This document shows positions 1-8,753 of a DNA stretch of 24,268 nucleotides, in pieces. Made by a program: the position numbers and the translations under genes. Below the pieces are notes generated by a model, which saw only the letters and a list, made by a program, of their open reading frames with translations, had not been told where the DNA came from and made no database searches. Every line of letters starts with the position of its first letter. Position 1 is the first letter of the stretch. This DNA is from JAJPJX01 sp964568355 (GTDB lineage Bacteria; Acidobacteriota; Terriglobia; Bryobacterales; Bryobacteraceae). The DNA lies in contig CAZMRK010000445.1 in assembly GCA_964568355.1 (NCBI GenBank), positions 1 through 24,268 on the forward strand, read 5' to 3'.

Positions 1-2
1 CT

Positions 3-2429
3 CTCGGCGGCAGTCTGTTCGCTTTTGACCCGCTCGCTCGCGACGTCCCTCTCTTCGTCAAACAAAGCGGCCTGCCGCTCACCCGCGCCGCCTACCACGC
101 CGCGCCTTGGAACTACTCCGCGGATCTCGCCGTGCGCCAGTTCGGCGTCCGCCTGGCCTCCGAGGTTCAGCCGGTCCCGGCCGTCAGCACGAGCCGCAAC
201 CCCGCCACCTTCGGCGGAGCCGGTGCCGGCCTCGCGCTCGATTCCTCCGCCGGCTTGCGCCTGCTCAATCCCGAGGATTTTGAAGCCGGTGGCGCGCACT
301 TCACCATCGCCGCGGAATGGCTTGAAGCCGGCAGTTCCGTGCTGCTGGGCGCGCTCAGCACGATGAGCGGCCACTATGCTCCGGGCTCGCCCGCCGCCGG
401 CGCCGGCCAGCTTGTGATCAGCGTACGCAACGGATTTCCAGACCTGCCGCCCTCTCCGGCCGGACGTTTTCCCGGCGCCGTCATCGCCGTGCGCGCCGCG
501 CGCAGCGGTCCGGTTCACCGCGCCGACGCGCTCTACGTCTATCTGCCTGCCGGCTACGTGACCCCCTCCGAGCCGCTGGCCTTCCTGGTCGCCGATGACG
601 GCAGCACCTATACCCGCACCGATTTCAGCCCGCAGGCGCTCGCCCGCTCCTCCGAAGGACAGGTCTACCCGCCGCGCCCCGTCGCTCCCAGTGCCGCGCC
701 CGTTCTGGGTTTTCTCTCCTTGAACCGCCAGGTCCCGGGTATCCGCCTGCTTCGGCCCGACGCCGGCATCCTGGTGCGCGCCGATGTCTGCACCGCCGAT
801 TTTCAAACCATCGGAGCCGTGGCCAGTGCCGACCTTAACGGCGCCTCCGTGCCGGATATCCCCGTGCCCGCTCTCTGGCCGGCCAATACCTACCTCTCCA
901 GCACGCACTCGCTCGCCGGCACGCTGCCCACCCAGGGCCTGCTAAGCCTGCACGTCTCGCCCGTGAGCGGCAGCTTCCTTCCCGAATCGGAGATCGTGCT
1001 CACCAACCGCGACGGCGCGGGGCTGCTGGTCTATCTCCCCGAGTTTCCGGTGATCGGCAGCGCCGGCGCCGATCTCTTCGTGGCCGATGACGGCAGCACC
1101 TATTTCGCTCCCGCCGACCAGGTCGGCCGTCTCGCGACCATCCAGGCCAATACGCTCGCCGCCCTGCCCTTGGCGCGCGCCTCTGCCGGCCAGGTGCTGC
1201 CCATCCCCGGTCTCTATCCGCTCCAGCAGCGCCGCCCTGTCGCGCTCGATCTCTGCCGTGCCGAACGTGCCGGTCTGCTCGCTCCCGGTCAACTGGGCAT
1301 CGATCCGGAGCTGGGCCGCTTCGCCTTCGCGCCCGGCGATCCCATCGGAGCCGACCCCGCCGGGCTCAGCGTGGATTATGTCGAAGCCTTTTCCGATCTC
1401 GTCGGCGCGCTGAATTTCGACCGCCAGTTGCAGCTCGAACCCGCTGCCACGCGCCTGGTCTCCCTCACCGGCGATGCCGCCGCGAACCTGCCCGTGCACC
1501 CCGATCTGGCCTCCGCCTTCTCCGCCGCCGTGGATGGCGATGTCATCGAGATCCTCGACAGCGCCACCTATGCTGCCGCCGCTCCGGCCGTGCTGGCCAA
1601 CGCCGCCGTCCGCGGCCTCACACTGCGCGCCGCCGCCGGACAGCGTCCCTGCCTGGCCTTCTATAGCGCGCCGGGCGTTCCCACGCCCGCCGGCATCCAG
1701 GTCGCCGTCCCCATGGACCGCCTGGATCTGAACGGCATCTTCACCAGCGGCGGACCCCTGGTCGTCGATGCGCCTATAGCCGCCCTGCACCTGGTGGCCT
1801 GCACGCTCGATCCCCGCGGCCCTGCCTCGCTCATCGCCAATGATCCGGACCGCGACAGCAGCAGCGACTATATTTTCTGCCGCTCCATCACCGGTCCTCT
1901 CCAACTCGGCGCGGGGGTCGGCCGCATCACGCTCGCCGATTCCATCCTCGATGGCCGCGCCGGCTTCGCCATCGGAGATGCCGATGGCCAGCCCGCCGCG
2001 CTCGTCCAGCTCGAACGCACCACCGTGCTCGGCCGCATCCATTGCGAGATCCTGAACGCCAGCGAAGCGCTGCTCGATGACCTGGTGACCGTCGAAGACC
2101 AGCAGACCGGCTGCGTCCGCTTCACCCGTTTCGAGCTCGGTTCCGTTCTGCCGCGGCGCTTCCAGTGCGTGCCCAATGAGGACCAGGTGCGCGCCTGCCA
2201 TACCGTCCGCTGCCTGGCGCCGTTGTTTCACTCTCTGCGCTTCGGCCGCCCCGATTACCTGCAACTGGCCGCCGGCTGCCCTCCGGAGATCCTGGCGGCC
2301 AGCACCGAACGCGCGGAAGTGGGGGCCTTCGCCTCCGCGCTCAATCCGATTCGTCTCAGCAACCTGTTGATCAAGCTTCGCGAATTTATGCCAGCCGGCT
2401 TATCCGCCGTCGTGATTGGCGAAACATGA
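3..2429 (+). CDS. Phage-tail-like/eCIS baseplate or fibre-like protein, 5'-truncated
   Basis: The reading frame is open from base 3 to a TGA at 2427-2429, so the gene enters from outside the window. The first possible start, a GTG at 132, is probably internal because the upstream frame encodes coherent protein. The visible 808 residues begin with a segment like that seen in contractile-injection baseplate proteins (DPLARDVPLF near the edge). Next comes a domain present twice: VADDGSTY occurs near residues 196-203 and 360-367. Residues about 490-700 have the short repetitive strand pattern of a right-handed beta-helix. The C-terminus is Cys-rich (TGCVRF near 702, then several Cys up to GCPPEI near 758), and I recall this segment from eCIS loci of cyanobacteria and other phyla. 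A structural role at the baseplate or fibre is inferred from this and from the DUF6519 gene 16 nt downstream. No catalytic motif is seen. Confidence 0.7.
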   Translation, partial: LGGSLFAFDPLARDVPLFVKQSGLPLTRAAYHAAPWNYSADLAVRQFGVRLASEVQPVPAVSTSRNPATFGGAGAGLALDSSAGLRLLNPEDFEAGGAHFTIAAEWLEAGSSVLLGALSTMSGHYAPGSPAAGAGQLVISVRNGFPDLPPSPAGRFPGAVIAVRAARSGPVHRADALYVYLPAGYVTPSEPLAFLVADDGSTYTRTDFSPQALARSSEGQVYPPRPVAPSAAPVLGFLSLNRQVPGIRLLRPDAGILVRADVCTADFQTIGAVASADLNGASVPDIPVPALWPANTYLSSTHSLAGTLPTQGLLSLHVSPVSGSFLPESEIVLTNRDGAGLLVYLPEFPVIGSAGADLFVADDGSTYFAPADQVGRLATIQANTLAALPLARASAGQVLPIPGLYPLQQRRPVALDLCRAERAGLLAPGQLGIDPELGRFAFAPGDPIGADPAGLSVDYVEAFSDLVGALNFDRQLQLEPAATRLVSLTGDAAANLPVHPDLASAFSAAVDGDVIEILDSATYAAAAPAVLANAAVRGLTLRAAAGQRPCLAFYSAPGVPTPAGIQVAVPMDRLDLNGIFTSGGPLVVDAPIAALHLVACTLDPRGPASLIANDPDRDSSSDYIFCRSITGPLQLGAGVGRITLADSILDGRAGFAIGDADGQPAALVQLERTTVLGRIHCEILNASEALLDDLVTVEDQQTGCVRFTRFELGSVLPRRFQCVPNEDQVRACHTVRCLAPLFHSLRFGRPDYLQLAAGCPPEILAASTERAEVGAFASALNPIRLSNLLIKLREFMPAGLSAVVIGET

Positions 2430-2445
2430 GGAGCACAATACCGCT

Positions 2446-5400
2446 ATGAAAGGCGATTTTTCCCGTCTGACCTTCCGGGCCCGCAAGCACTATTCCGGTG
2501 TCCTGCATCAGCAGGGCCGCGTCTGGCTGGATGCCGATTGGAACGAAGACGTCGCAGACCGCCAGTACCTCGCCGACCAGGAAACCATCGATGTGATCGG
2601 CCGCGCCGGCGCGCCTGAGCCGGGCACAGGCTTCCAGATCGCGCCGCCCGATCCCAAGGTCAGCTCGACCTTGACGGACTTCGTGATCGGTGGCGGCCCG
2701 GGTCCCGCGGGGCATTTTTATGTCGACGGTTTGCTGTGTCAGCTCGAAGCGCCCGTGACCTATCTGACCCAGCCCGACTACCCCAACCCGGCGCCCATCA
2801 CGCTGCCGCCCCCTGGCCAAAGCCTCACCGCGCTGGTGTATCTGGAGGCCTGGCAGCGCCACATCACCTATCTGGAGGACCCGGAGATTCGCGAGGTGGC
2901 GCTCGGCGGCCCCGATACGGCCACGCGCGTGAAGACCGTCGCGCAGGTGAAAGTAGTCCCGGTGGACGCGGGTGTCACCTGTGCCACCGCGGCGCTGCCC
3001 ACCTCCGGGCAGGGGACCCTGACCACGCTTCAGCCCACCCTGACCGCGCCCACCGATCCCTGCCGCCTGCCCGACCCGGCCGCCTATACCGGCCGCGAGA
3101 ATCATCTCTATCGTGTCGAGATCCACGATCCGGGCGACGTCCTCGGCGGCGCTGGCGATGCCCAGACCATCCTGCTCACCGCCGACGTGGCTGCGGGCGC
3201 GGTCTCGCTCACCCTGCCGCAGGCTCTCAGCGCCGCCCAGGCCGATGCGCTCCAGCGCTCGCGCGTGGTGCTGCTCTCCGATGACGACGGCGCCATGGAT
3301 CGCATTCCGCTCGCTGGAATCTCCACCGACAATCTGACCATCTCGCTCAGCCGCGGCGTGCAGATTCCCTTCCGCGCCGCCCGCAACGCGCGCATCACCA
3401 TCGGCGCGGCGCATTTCAAGTGGTCGCGCGACAACGCCGCCTTCGCCGTCTCGGTGACGGCCATCAGCGCCGACCGCAAGACTCTGACCGTGGCTACCCT
3501 GGGCCGCGATCAGGCCACGGCCTTGCGCCTGGGCGATATCGTCGAGATCTCGGACGATGTCTCCGATCTCGGATCCGGCGCCGGGCATCTCACGTACCTC
3601 TCCGCCAATCCGGATCCGGATCTGCTTACCGTCAGCCTTGCCGACGCGCTGCCTGCCGGCTTCTCCGTCCCCGGCGCGGCCTCGCCGCCCAACCCCGCCG
3701 CTCCGGATCGCCACCTGATCCTGCGCCGTTGGGATGGCATCGGCACTGCCGCCTCCGCTTTCGACGCTGCCGCCACGCCCGATCTGAATCTCGGCGATGG
3801 CGTACACATCCAGTTCGGCGGGGAAGATCTGCGCGCCGGCGACTACTGGCAGTTCGCCGCCCGCAGCATCGACGGCTCCATCGAAGCGCTCACCAACGCG
3901 CCTCCCGCCGGCATCGTGCGGCACCGGGCCGCGCTGGCTATCGTGCGTTGGAACTCCGCGATCGTCTCCCGCCTCCCGGGCTTTCAGGTGCTGGAGGACT
4001 GCCGCAAAATCTTCCCGCCGCTCACCAGCCTCTACGAGCCCGGCTTCCATGTCACCGGCGTCTTCGGCGTCAACGACAACGGCGCCGAGACTCCGCTCGA
4101 TAACGATACCGTGGTCGATGCCACGCTGGTCTCCGGAGGCATCCGTGTGCGCTGCGATTCGCCCGTCGATATCAATTCCATCGATCGGCCCACCTGCTTC
4201 GTCACCGTCGAATCGCCCGTCCCCGCCGCCGCTACCGGCGTGCCGGCGGCCTATCAGCAGGTGGCGTTGCGAGCCACCGTGGGCGCGGCCAACCAGTTCA
4301 TCACCTGGGCCCCCACCGCGGAAGCCCGCAGCCTGATGTCGTCCCTGCCGGCTCAGATCCCGGCCAACGATCCCGGAGTGCTGGCCCGTCTCACGCTCAA
4401 GGGCAACTTCATCTGGGACCAGTCCACGCCGCCGCGCTACCTGGATGGCGAAGTGCTCGGCGTCCGCGCCTCCACCAATACCACCGCGCTCAAGCTGCCC
4501 TCCGGCGACCGGCGCCGTGGAGGCGATTTCGAAATGTGGTTCTGGCTTGCGCGCCAGGCGCCGCCGCTGCCGCTGACCTTCACCTTTGCGGCGGCCTCGC
4601 CCGTGCAGGTCCGCGGCGAAGGCATCACCGAACTGCTCGGCGATCTGGTGCTGACCGGGACCGGCGGCACGCCCACCGCTGCTGGAACGCCCGTGCCGCT
4701 GGTGAATGTCCAGATCTTCTTCAATGCGGGCGTCACCAGCCCCATCCTCACCGCGCCCCAGCAGGATGCCATCCTGCTGATCGACGACCCCACGCGCCTG
4801 AACTCCAATCCCGCCGCCAACCTGGCGGGAGCCGGAGGAGCCGGCCTCGATTTCAAGGGCGGCGCCGCCCCCAACATCTTCGTTGCGCAAGGCACGGGCG
4901 GCAATTCCATCTCCTTCCTCGGCATCCCGCTCGACCCGCCGGGCCGCAACGCCCAGCGCATCCTCCGCATCAAGAATGTGCGCGTCAATGCCACCGCCAT
5001 TCTCAGTTCCACCGGCGGAGTCTCGCAGATCAGCGCCGCGGTCAATGTGACCGGCCCCATCGCCGTCCCCGTAAATCCGACCACGGTCGCTGCCGGCTTC
5101 ATCCAGCAAAGCGCCGCCTTCCAGATCGTCAACCCGACCGGCGGCGGTACCTTTGTCATCTTCCCGGCAAACGGTGTCAACGTGGAACTCGCCGCCAACA
5201 ATCGCGCGACCTCCGGTGTGATCAGCGTGCGCCTGCGCTTCCGAGAGTTGATCCCCACGGCCTTCCGCATTCAGAGCGATAAGGCCGCCAATGCCGTAGA
5301 CGGCCCTTCGCCCGCCGAAGAGGAGGGCTTCGATAACCAGGGCACCGGCGCGCTCCCTGTCGTCGGACCGGCCCTGCCCAACATCGGCCGCGCCAGCAAT

Positions 5401-5976
5401 GCCACGCGATTCCTGGCGGTCTTCGATAAAGTGCCGGCCGGCGTGCAGATCTTCGTCACCACGCGCGATCTGCCCCCTGCGGGCATCCCGCAGAATCCGC
5501 CCGATAATCCGCCGCCCAAGGCCATCCTCATCCGGAGCGATGCCAGCGGGACCGGCGGCGGTCCCGGCCCCACCACGCCAGGCGGCGTCCCCGTTGGCAC
5601 CGGCGGCTCGACCGCTGGCATCCCCATCGACGCCGTGCCCATCACCAACAACGCCGGCGTAGCCGTGTGGGAATGGGTCAGCAAAGAGCCGGTCTCGCCC
5701 ACAACCGTCGAGACGCTGGAGTTCGGCGTCCTGCTGGCCATGCGGCCCACGCCCAGCGCGCCGATCGGCACCGCTGTGGTTACCTTGAGCCTGGCGCCGG
5801 TCAGCAACGTCTCCACCGCTTCGCCCTCCGCCCCGGTGCCGCGCTTCCTGCGCACCACCTCGGCGCAGCCGTTCTTCGTCGTTACCAACCCAATCGTAGG
5901 GGGCGGCGGAGTGATCGGCAACATCGGCAACATCATCGACGTGACGGATATCTTCAACCGGCCCGGCCGCGGCTGA
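2446..5976 (+). CDS. DUF6519-type protein of a contractile injection system locus
   Basis: A 1176-aa protein. The ATG at 2446 is chosen over an upstream in-frame TTG at 2416 because GAGGAG at 2428-2433 precedes it and the N-terminus MKGDFSRLTF matches the usual beginning of DUF6519 proteins; the TTG would overlap the previous gene. Residues 1-530 carry the family pattern: HYSGVLHQQGRVWLDADWNE near the N-terminus, WSRDNAAFAV near 326, RRWDGIG near 427 and LEDCRKIFPPL near 517. Residues 530-1176 are Gly/Pro/Ala/Thr-rich, predicted beta, and not recognised; they include a proline-rich stretch near 1015-1040 and a C-terminal Gly-rich strand. There is no signal peptide. DUF6519 proteins occur in eCIS/phage-tail-like loci, probably as structural parts, but their exact role is unsettled. 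The stop codon overlaps the next start by one base, implying translational coupling. Confidence 0.8.
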   Translation: MKGDFSRLTFRARKHYSGVLHQQGRVWLDADWNEDVADRQYLADQETIDVIGRAGAPEPGTGFQIAPPDPKVSSTLTDFVIGGGPGPAGHFYVDGLLCQLEAPVTYLTQPDYPNPAPITLPPPGQSLTALVYLEAWQRHITYLEDPEIREVALGGPDTATRVKTVAQVKVVPVDAGVTCATAALPTSGQGTLTTLQPTLTAPTDPCRLPDPAAYTGRENHLYRVEIHDPGDVLGGAGDAQTILLTADVAAGAVSLTLPQALSAAQADALQRSRVVLLSDDDGAMDRIPLAGISTDNLTISLSRGVQIPFRAARNARITIGAAHFKWSRDNAAFAVSVTAISADRKTLTVATLGRDQATALRLGDIVEISDDVSDLGSGAGHLTYLSANPDPDLLTVSLADALPAGFSVPGAASPPNPAAPDRHLILRRWDGIGTAASAFDAAATPDLNLGDGVHIQFGGEDLRAGDYWQFAARSIDGSIEALTNAPPAGIVRHRAALAIVRWNSAIVSRLPGFQVLEDCRKIFPPLTSLYEPGFHVTGVFGVNDNGAETPLDNDTVVDATLVSGGIRVRCDSPVDINSIDRPTCFVTVESPVPAAATGVPAAYQQVALRATVGAANQFITWAPTAEARSLMSSLPAQIPANDPGVLARLTLKGNFIWDQSTPPRYLDGEVLGVRASTNTTALKLPSGDRRRGGDFEMWFWLARQAPPLPLTFTFAAASPVQVRGEGITELLGDLVLTGTGGTPTAAGTPVPLVNVQIFFNAGVTSPILTAPQQDAILLIDDPTRLNSNPAANLAGAGGAGLDFKGGAAPNIFVAQGTGGNSISFLGIPLDPPGRNAQRILRIKNVRVNATAILSSTGGVSQISAAVNVTGPIAVPVNPTTVAAGFIQQSAAFQIVNPTGGGTFVIFPANGVNVELAANNRATSGVISVRLRFRELIPTAFRIQSDKAANAVDGPSPAEEEGFDNQGTGALPVVGPALPNIGRASNATRFLAVFDKVPAGVQIFVTTRDLPPAGIPQNPPDNPPPKAILIRSDASGTGGGPGPTTPGGVPVGTGGSTAGIPIDAVPITNNAGVAVWEWVSKEPVSPTTVETLEFGVLLAMRPTPSAPIGTAVVTLSLAPVSNVSTASPSAPVPRFLRTTSAQPFFVVTNPIVGGGGVIGNIGNIIDVTDIFNRPGRG

Positions 5977-7541
5977 TGCGAATCCACGAGCCCCCCGCCC
6001 GGCAGCCGGCCGCTCCGCAAACAGCGGCCGCCGGGCACATCCCTGCGGTGTCCGGGCCAACGACCGTCGCCCCCACGCCTGCGGGCCTCGGCCACGATTT
6101 CGGCCGCGTATTAGTGCTCCAGCGCAAAACTGGCGACGACGACCCTGCCCCCGCCGCGTCTCCCGGCTCGCGCCTGCCCTTCGAGAGCACCGAAGCCGCG
6201 CGCGGAGGCTGGGACGCCGCCGCCATCCTGAGCACCCTGGGCATCGATGCCGATTCTCCCGCCGGCAAAACCATCACCGCGGGTCCCGCGGGAGTAGGCG
6301 CCATGAACAAGCGTTCCAGCGAGCAAGCCGATCAGGATGCGCAATCGCCCGGCATCTCGATACATATGAAAGCGGCCCTACTCGCCGCCCACTGGGAGCC
6401 CATCCGCGTAAGTATCGCTCTGGTCCTCCGCGAGGCCACCTACGGCGACCTGATGACCGCCGTCGCCTTGAACGAGATTATGTCCAAGCGCTGCGCGGAG
6501 AAGATCTCGCAGTTGATGCGCTGGTCCGCCGCCGTCCAAAGCAAAGACCCGGCCGCCGCTTTCGCCGCGCGCACTACGCCGCCCGCTGAATTCTCCGCCG
6601 AGTACGACGATCCCAAGAAGGACGAGCCCCGGTACAATCCCAAGAACGACCCCGAGCAGATCGAGACCGGCTTCGAGTCCAACATCGGCGAGATCAAGGC
6701 CACCAGCCAGGGCGGACTACAGCGCCCCACCGGCCCCGCCAAGACGGGAGGCGGTACTCCTGCCGCGTCCGAAATCAGCTTCACCGCGCTGAAAGAGATC
6801 TATCGCAAGATGGGGGAGGATGTGGCCGCCGATCCCGAAAAGGAGAAGAAGGCCCTGCGCTATCTCGCCTATTTGAACCAGGCCTTCCGCGTCATGAAGA
6901 TCGATACCGTGGAGGCCCAGGCCGTTTACCTCGCGCACGCTTTCATCGAGTCCGACCAGTTCCGTCAGTTCACCGAGACCCAGGGCTCCAAAGCAGTCAA
7001 AGAAGGCAAGCAGAAATGGGAGGACGATCCCCAGAAGATCGAACTGGACGTGCGCGATCTCGCCGCCCGCTACAAACTGGGCGGCACCGTGAATCCGCAC
7101 GGCGAGTACGAATTTCTTGGGCGCGGTCCGGTCCAGGTGACCCACCGTCGCGGTTACATCGAAGTAATCGCCACGCTGGAGAAGATGGCCGAACAGTATG
7201 AAGTGGAAGGCGATGCCGGCAACCTGCAAAGCTGCGAATTCGCCGCCTTGGCGCGCGATGCGGCCAATGCCGTAAAAGCCGACCCGAAAAACGCCGCCGA
7301 TCCCCGATACACCTTCCTGGTTTCCGCGGCGCTGATGAAAAGCCGCCGTGCCGACGCTGCGGTGGCATACACACGTCCGACGCCGGGAGTCGCCTGGACC
7401 GGAGTAGACGCCCCAAGCGCCTGGGTAGCCGGAGGAGAGCAGGCCCCCGGCTCCCCGCAGGCCGAAGCCCTGTTGGCCAAGTCCAACGCCTACGCCCAAA
7501 TCTACCCAATCCTCCTCCGCGAAGCCCGCGCCACTCCGTAG
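5976..7541 (+). CDS. eCIS-associated protein with GH19/lysozyme-like domain
   Basis: A 521-aa protein starting at the ATG that shares its A with the TGA of the DUF6519 gene. The first 60 residues are Pro/Ala-rich and disordered-looking and contain GLGHDFGRVLVLQRK (37-51). This resembles the GHDFxRVxV motif seen at or before the eCIS core domain (DUF4157) in injection-system proteins. Residues 60-265 are helical and charged, with no clear family. Residues about 290-515 resemble glycoside hydrolase family 19/lysozyme-fold enzymes: AVYLAHAFIESDQF (317-329) with E325 as the likely acid, and YEFLGRGPVQVTHRRGY (378-394), matching the GRGxxQxT segment of the family. It probably cleaves peptidoglycan or a chitin-like polymer, either as cargo or as a wall-penetrating part of the apparatus. 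The stop codon runs into the first hairpin downstream. Activity is unproven, and the long insert between the two motifs is unusual. Confidence 0.7.
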   Translation: MRIHEPPARQPAAPQTAAAGHIPAVSGPTTVAPTPAGLGHDFGRVLVLQRKTGDDDPAPAASPGSRLPFESTEAARGGWDAAAILSTLGIDADSPAGKTITAGPAGVGAMNKRSSEQADQDAQSPGISIHMKAALLAAHWEPIRVSIALVLREATYGDLMTAVALNEIMSKRCAEKISQLMRWSAAVQSKDPAAAFAARTTPPAEFSAEYDDPKKDEPRYNPKNDPEQIETGFESNIGEIKATSQGGLQRPTGPAKTGGGTPAASEISFTALKEIYRKMGEDVAADPEKEKKALRYLAYLNQAFRVMKIDTVEAQAVYLAHAFIESDQFRQFTETQGSKAVKEGKQKWEDDPQKIELDVRDLAARYKLGGTVNPHGEYEFLGRGPVQVTHRRGYIEVIATLEKMAEQYEVEGDAGNLQSCEFAALARDAANAVKADPKNAADPRYTFLVSAALMKSRRADAAVAYTRPTPGVAWTGVDAPSAWVAGGEQAPGSPQAEALLAKSNAYAQIYPILLREARATP

Positions 7542-7542
7542 C

Positions 7543-7581
7543 GCACGCTTCAGCGTGCTGCGTCGAGACTCCTCTCGACGC
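7543..7581 (+). repeat. Tandem hairpins (TTCA-loop palindrome plus second stem)
   Basis: Two perfect hairpins sit immediately after the stop codon at 7539-7541. The first is GCACGC (7543-7548), loop TTCA, GCGTGC (7553-7558). The second is a 9-bp stem, GCGTCGAGA (7560-7568), loop CTCC, TCTCGACGC (7573-7581). There is no T-run, so this is not a standard intrinsic terminator, although the stems could still stop transcription or protect a 3' end. A second TTCA-loop hairpin at 21186-21205 suggests a dispersed palindromic repeat family of this genome. The following bases to 7721 are more A/T-rich, hold no gene and have short recurrences of CTTAGTA and AAATACC. Confidence 0.6.
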
Positions 7582-7721
7582 CATGGCGCTTAGTACCAGA
7601 ACGTCAAGTACCCATTTCTTACATGCACCGCTAGATAGAATAAATACCGAAATCACCTGCAAAACCCTGTAAATACCACTTAGTATCCCCCGCGCTACCA
7701 CATGTTACCGCCTCTTAGTCA

Positions 7722-7750
7722 TTGACTTTCCTGCAGACTTCCGATATTCT
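7722..7750 (+). promoter_or_regulatory. Sigma70-like promoter of the three-gene operon
   Basis: TTGACT (7722-7727) and TATTCT (7745-7750) are separated by exactly 17 bases. The expected transcription start is near 7757, leaving a leader of about 19 bases that holds the ribosome site AGAGGG before the ATG at 7776. This supports starting the first operon gene at 7776 rather than at the TTG (7722) or ATG (7755) upstream, since both would lie at or before the transcript start. Confidence 0.55.
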
Positions 7751-7775
7751 CCCCATGATTCAGAGGGAATTGCCC

Positions 7776-8753
7776 ATGCCGAAGGGGAAAGCGCAGCGGC
7801 AGGTGCCGATCCGCAAAATTCAATCGCTGCTGGAGCAGCGAATTGTCCACCCGCTCAAGGATCGCGCTCGTGCGACCTCCTGGCTGAATTCCTTGCAGAA
7901 ATCGCCTGCCGGCCGCCTGCTGGCCATCTCCATCGCATTGGATCTGGTCTCCGATGCCGTCGACGATTTGATTTATCGCGATGTGTTGCGATCCCTGCCC
8001 GCGCCCGCCGGAAATCCCTGCCAGGAGTTCGCGGCTGCTCTGCACAAGCATCCGGAATATGAGGGCAAATTACTCGGAGTTTCCCGCATTCGCCCCCGCC
8101 CGCTCGAAGAGGGCGACCATTTTGTCCGCGTGCTCGAAATCGGCACGTTTGTGAAGTTCTACGATGCTCCGCGCTCCGGCCGGGGCCTCCGTCTGGATGA
8201 AGTGACCGAAGTGCGGCAGCTCTATTTCGAAGACGGCAGCTACTCGGATCTCGGCGATATCCGCGAAGTCTGGAGCGGAAAAAACGGCCGCGTCTGGGTG
8301 TTGCCCTTGCGCGATCTGAACGCAGCGCGCCAAGCCGCCGCGCGCGAACAGCCGGGGACCCCCGTGCTCGATGCGCTGGGCATTCCCCTGCGGCAGGGCT
8401 TCGGTCCCGACTATCTGCCGGACCTCGTCGCCATTCACTATCCGCCGGACTGGAAGACCGAGAATCCGCCCCGTCAGCCCACCGCCATCGATGCCGATTG
8501 GCAGTCCGAAGAGATCTACTACATTTCTTATGGCGCCGAAGACGGTTGGGGCCGCACCCATAGCTGTTCGGGCAGCGCTTCTTCGTGCCGCGAGCGGGTC
8601 CACGGCCCCTTCGCGCCCCTGAACCACGGATTTCGCGGCGAGCACATCGGCCCCGCAAAGCCGCTCGCCAGCGGCGACCTGGAGCATGTAGTGCAGGAGG
8701 CCTATCGCCGCTTTGAGCGCTTCTCCTCCCTCAAGAGGAGCGGGCATGCCTGA
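7776..8753 (+). CDS. Uncharacterised protein, first gene of a three-gene operon
   Basis: A 325-aa protein of no recognised family. The ATG at 7776 follows AGAGGG (7762-7767) at good spacing and lies about 19 bases after the predicted transcription start. The N-terminus (residues 1-70) is basic and helical with an LEQRI-type amphipathic segment, and a second helical stretch contains LAISIALDLVSDAVDDLI. The middle (about 90-200) looks like mixed alpha/beta with many aromatic and charged residues (VRVLEIGTFVKFYDA). The C-terminal third contains IYYISYGAEDGWGRTHSC and a second nearby Cys (CSGSASSC), followed by a helical tail. There is no signal peptide or membrane span, so it is probably cytoplasmic. 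Its end overlaps the next gene by 8 nt, which argues for co-translation. The function is unknown. Confidence 0.75.
   Translation: MPKGKAQRQVPIRKIQSLLEQRIVHPLKDRARATSWLNSLQKSPAGRLLAISIALDLVSDAVDDLIYRDVLRSLPAPAGNPCQEFAAALHKHPEYEGKLLGVSRIRPRPLEEGDHFVRVLEIGTFVKFYDAPRSGRGLRLDEVTEVRQLYFEDGSYSDLGDIREVWSGKNGRVWVLPLRDLNAARQAAAREQPGTPVLDALGIPLRQGFGPDYLPDLVAIHYPPDWKTENPPRQPTAIDADWQSEEIYYISYGAEDGWGRTHSCSGSASSCRERVHGPFAPLNHGFRGEHIGPAKPLASGDLEHVVQEAYRRFERFSSLKRSGHA

Noticed and set aside
942..2264. A 440-aa minus-strand frame inside the first gene
   Set aside because: Gly/Ala/Glu/Asp-rich low-complexity translation opposite a coherent coding frame; no start context.
2416..2445. A TTG start ten codons upstream for the DUF6519 gene
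   Set aside because: It would overlap the previous gene, and the GAGGAG site and the conserved MKGDFSR beginning fit the ATG at 2446.
5921..5940. Short tandem repeat ATCGGCAAC near the end of the DUF6519 gene
   Set aside because: Only two coding copies (Ile-Gly-Asn); ordinary low-complexity coding sequence.
2386..6060. A 1224-aa open frame antisense to the DUF6519 gene
   Set aside because: It mirrors the sense gene in high-GC DNA, has a composition dominated by Gly/Arg/Asp/Ala with no domain, crosses two gene boundaries and has no ribosome site; the sense strand encodes a recognisable family.
7722..7775. Upstream TTG (7722) or ATG (7755) starts for the 325-aa protein
   Set aside because: These codons coincide with the predicted -35 element or transcription start; the ATG at 7776 has a proper ribosome site.
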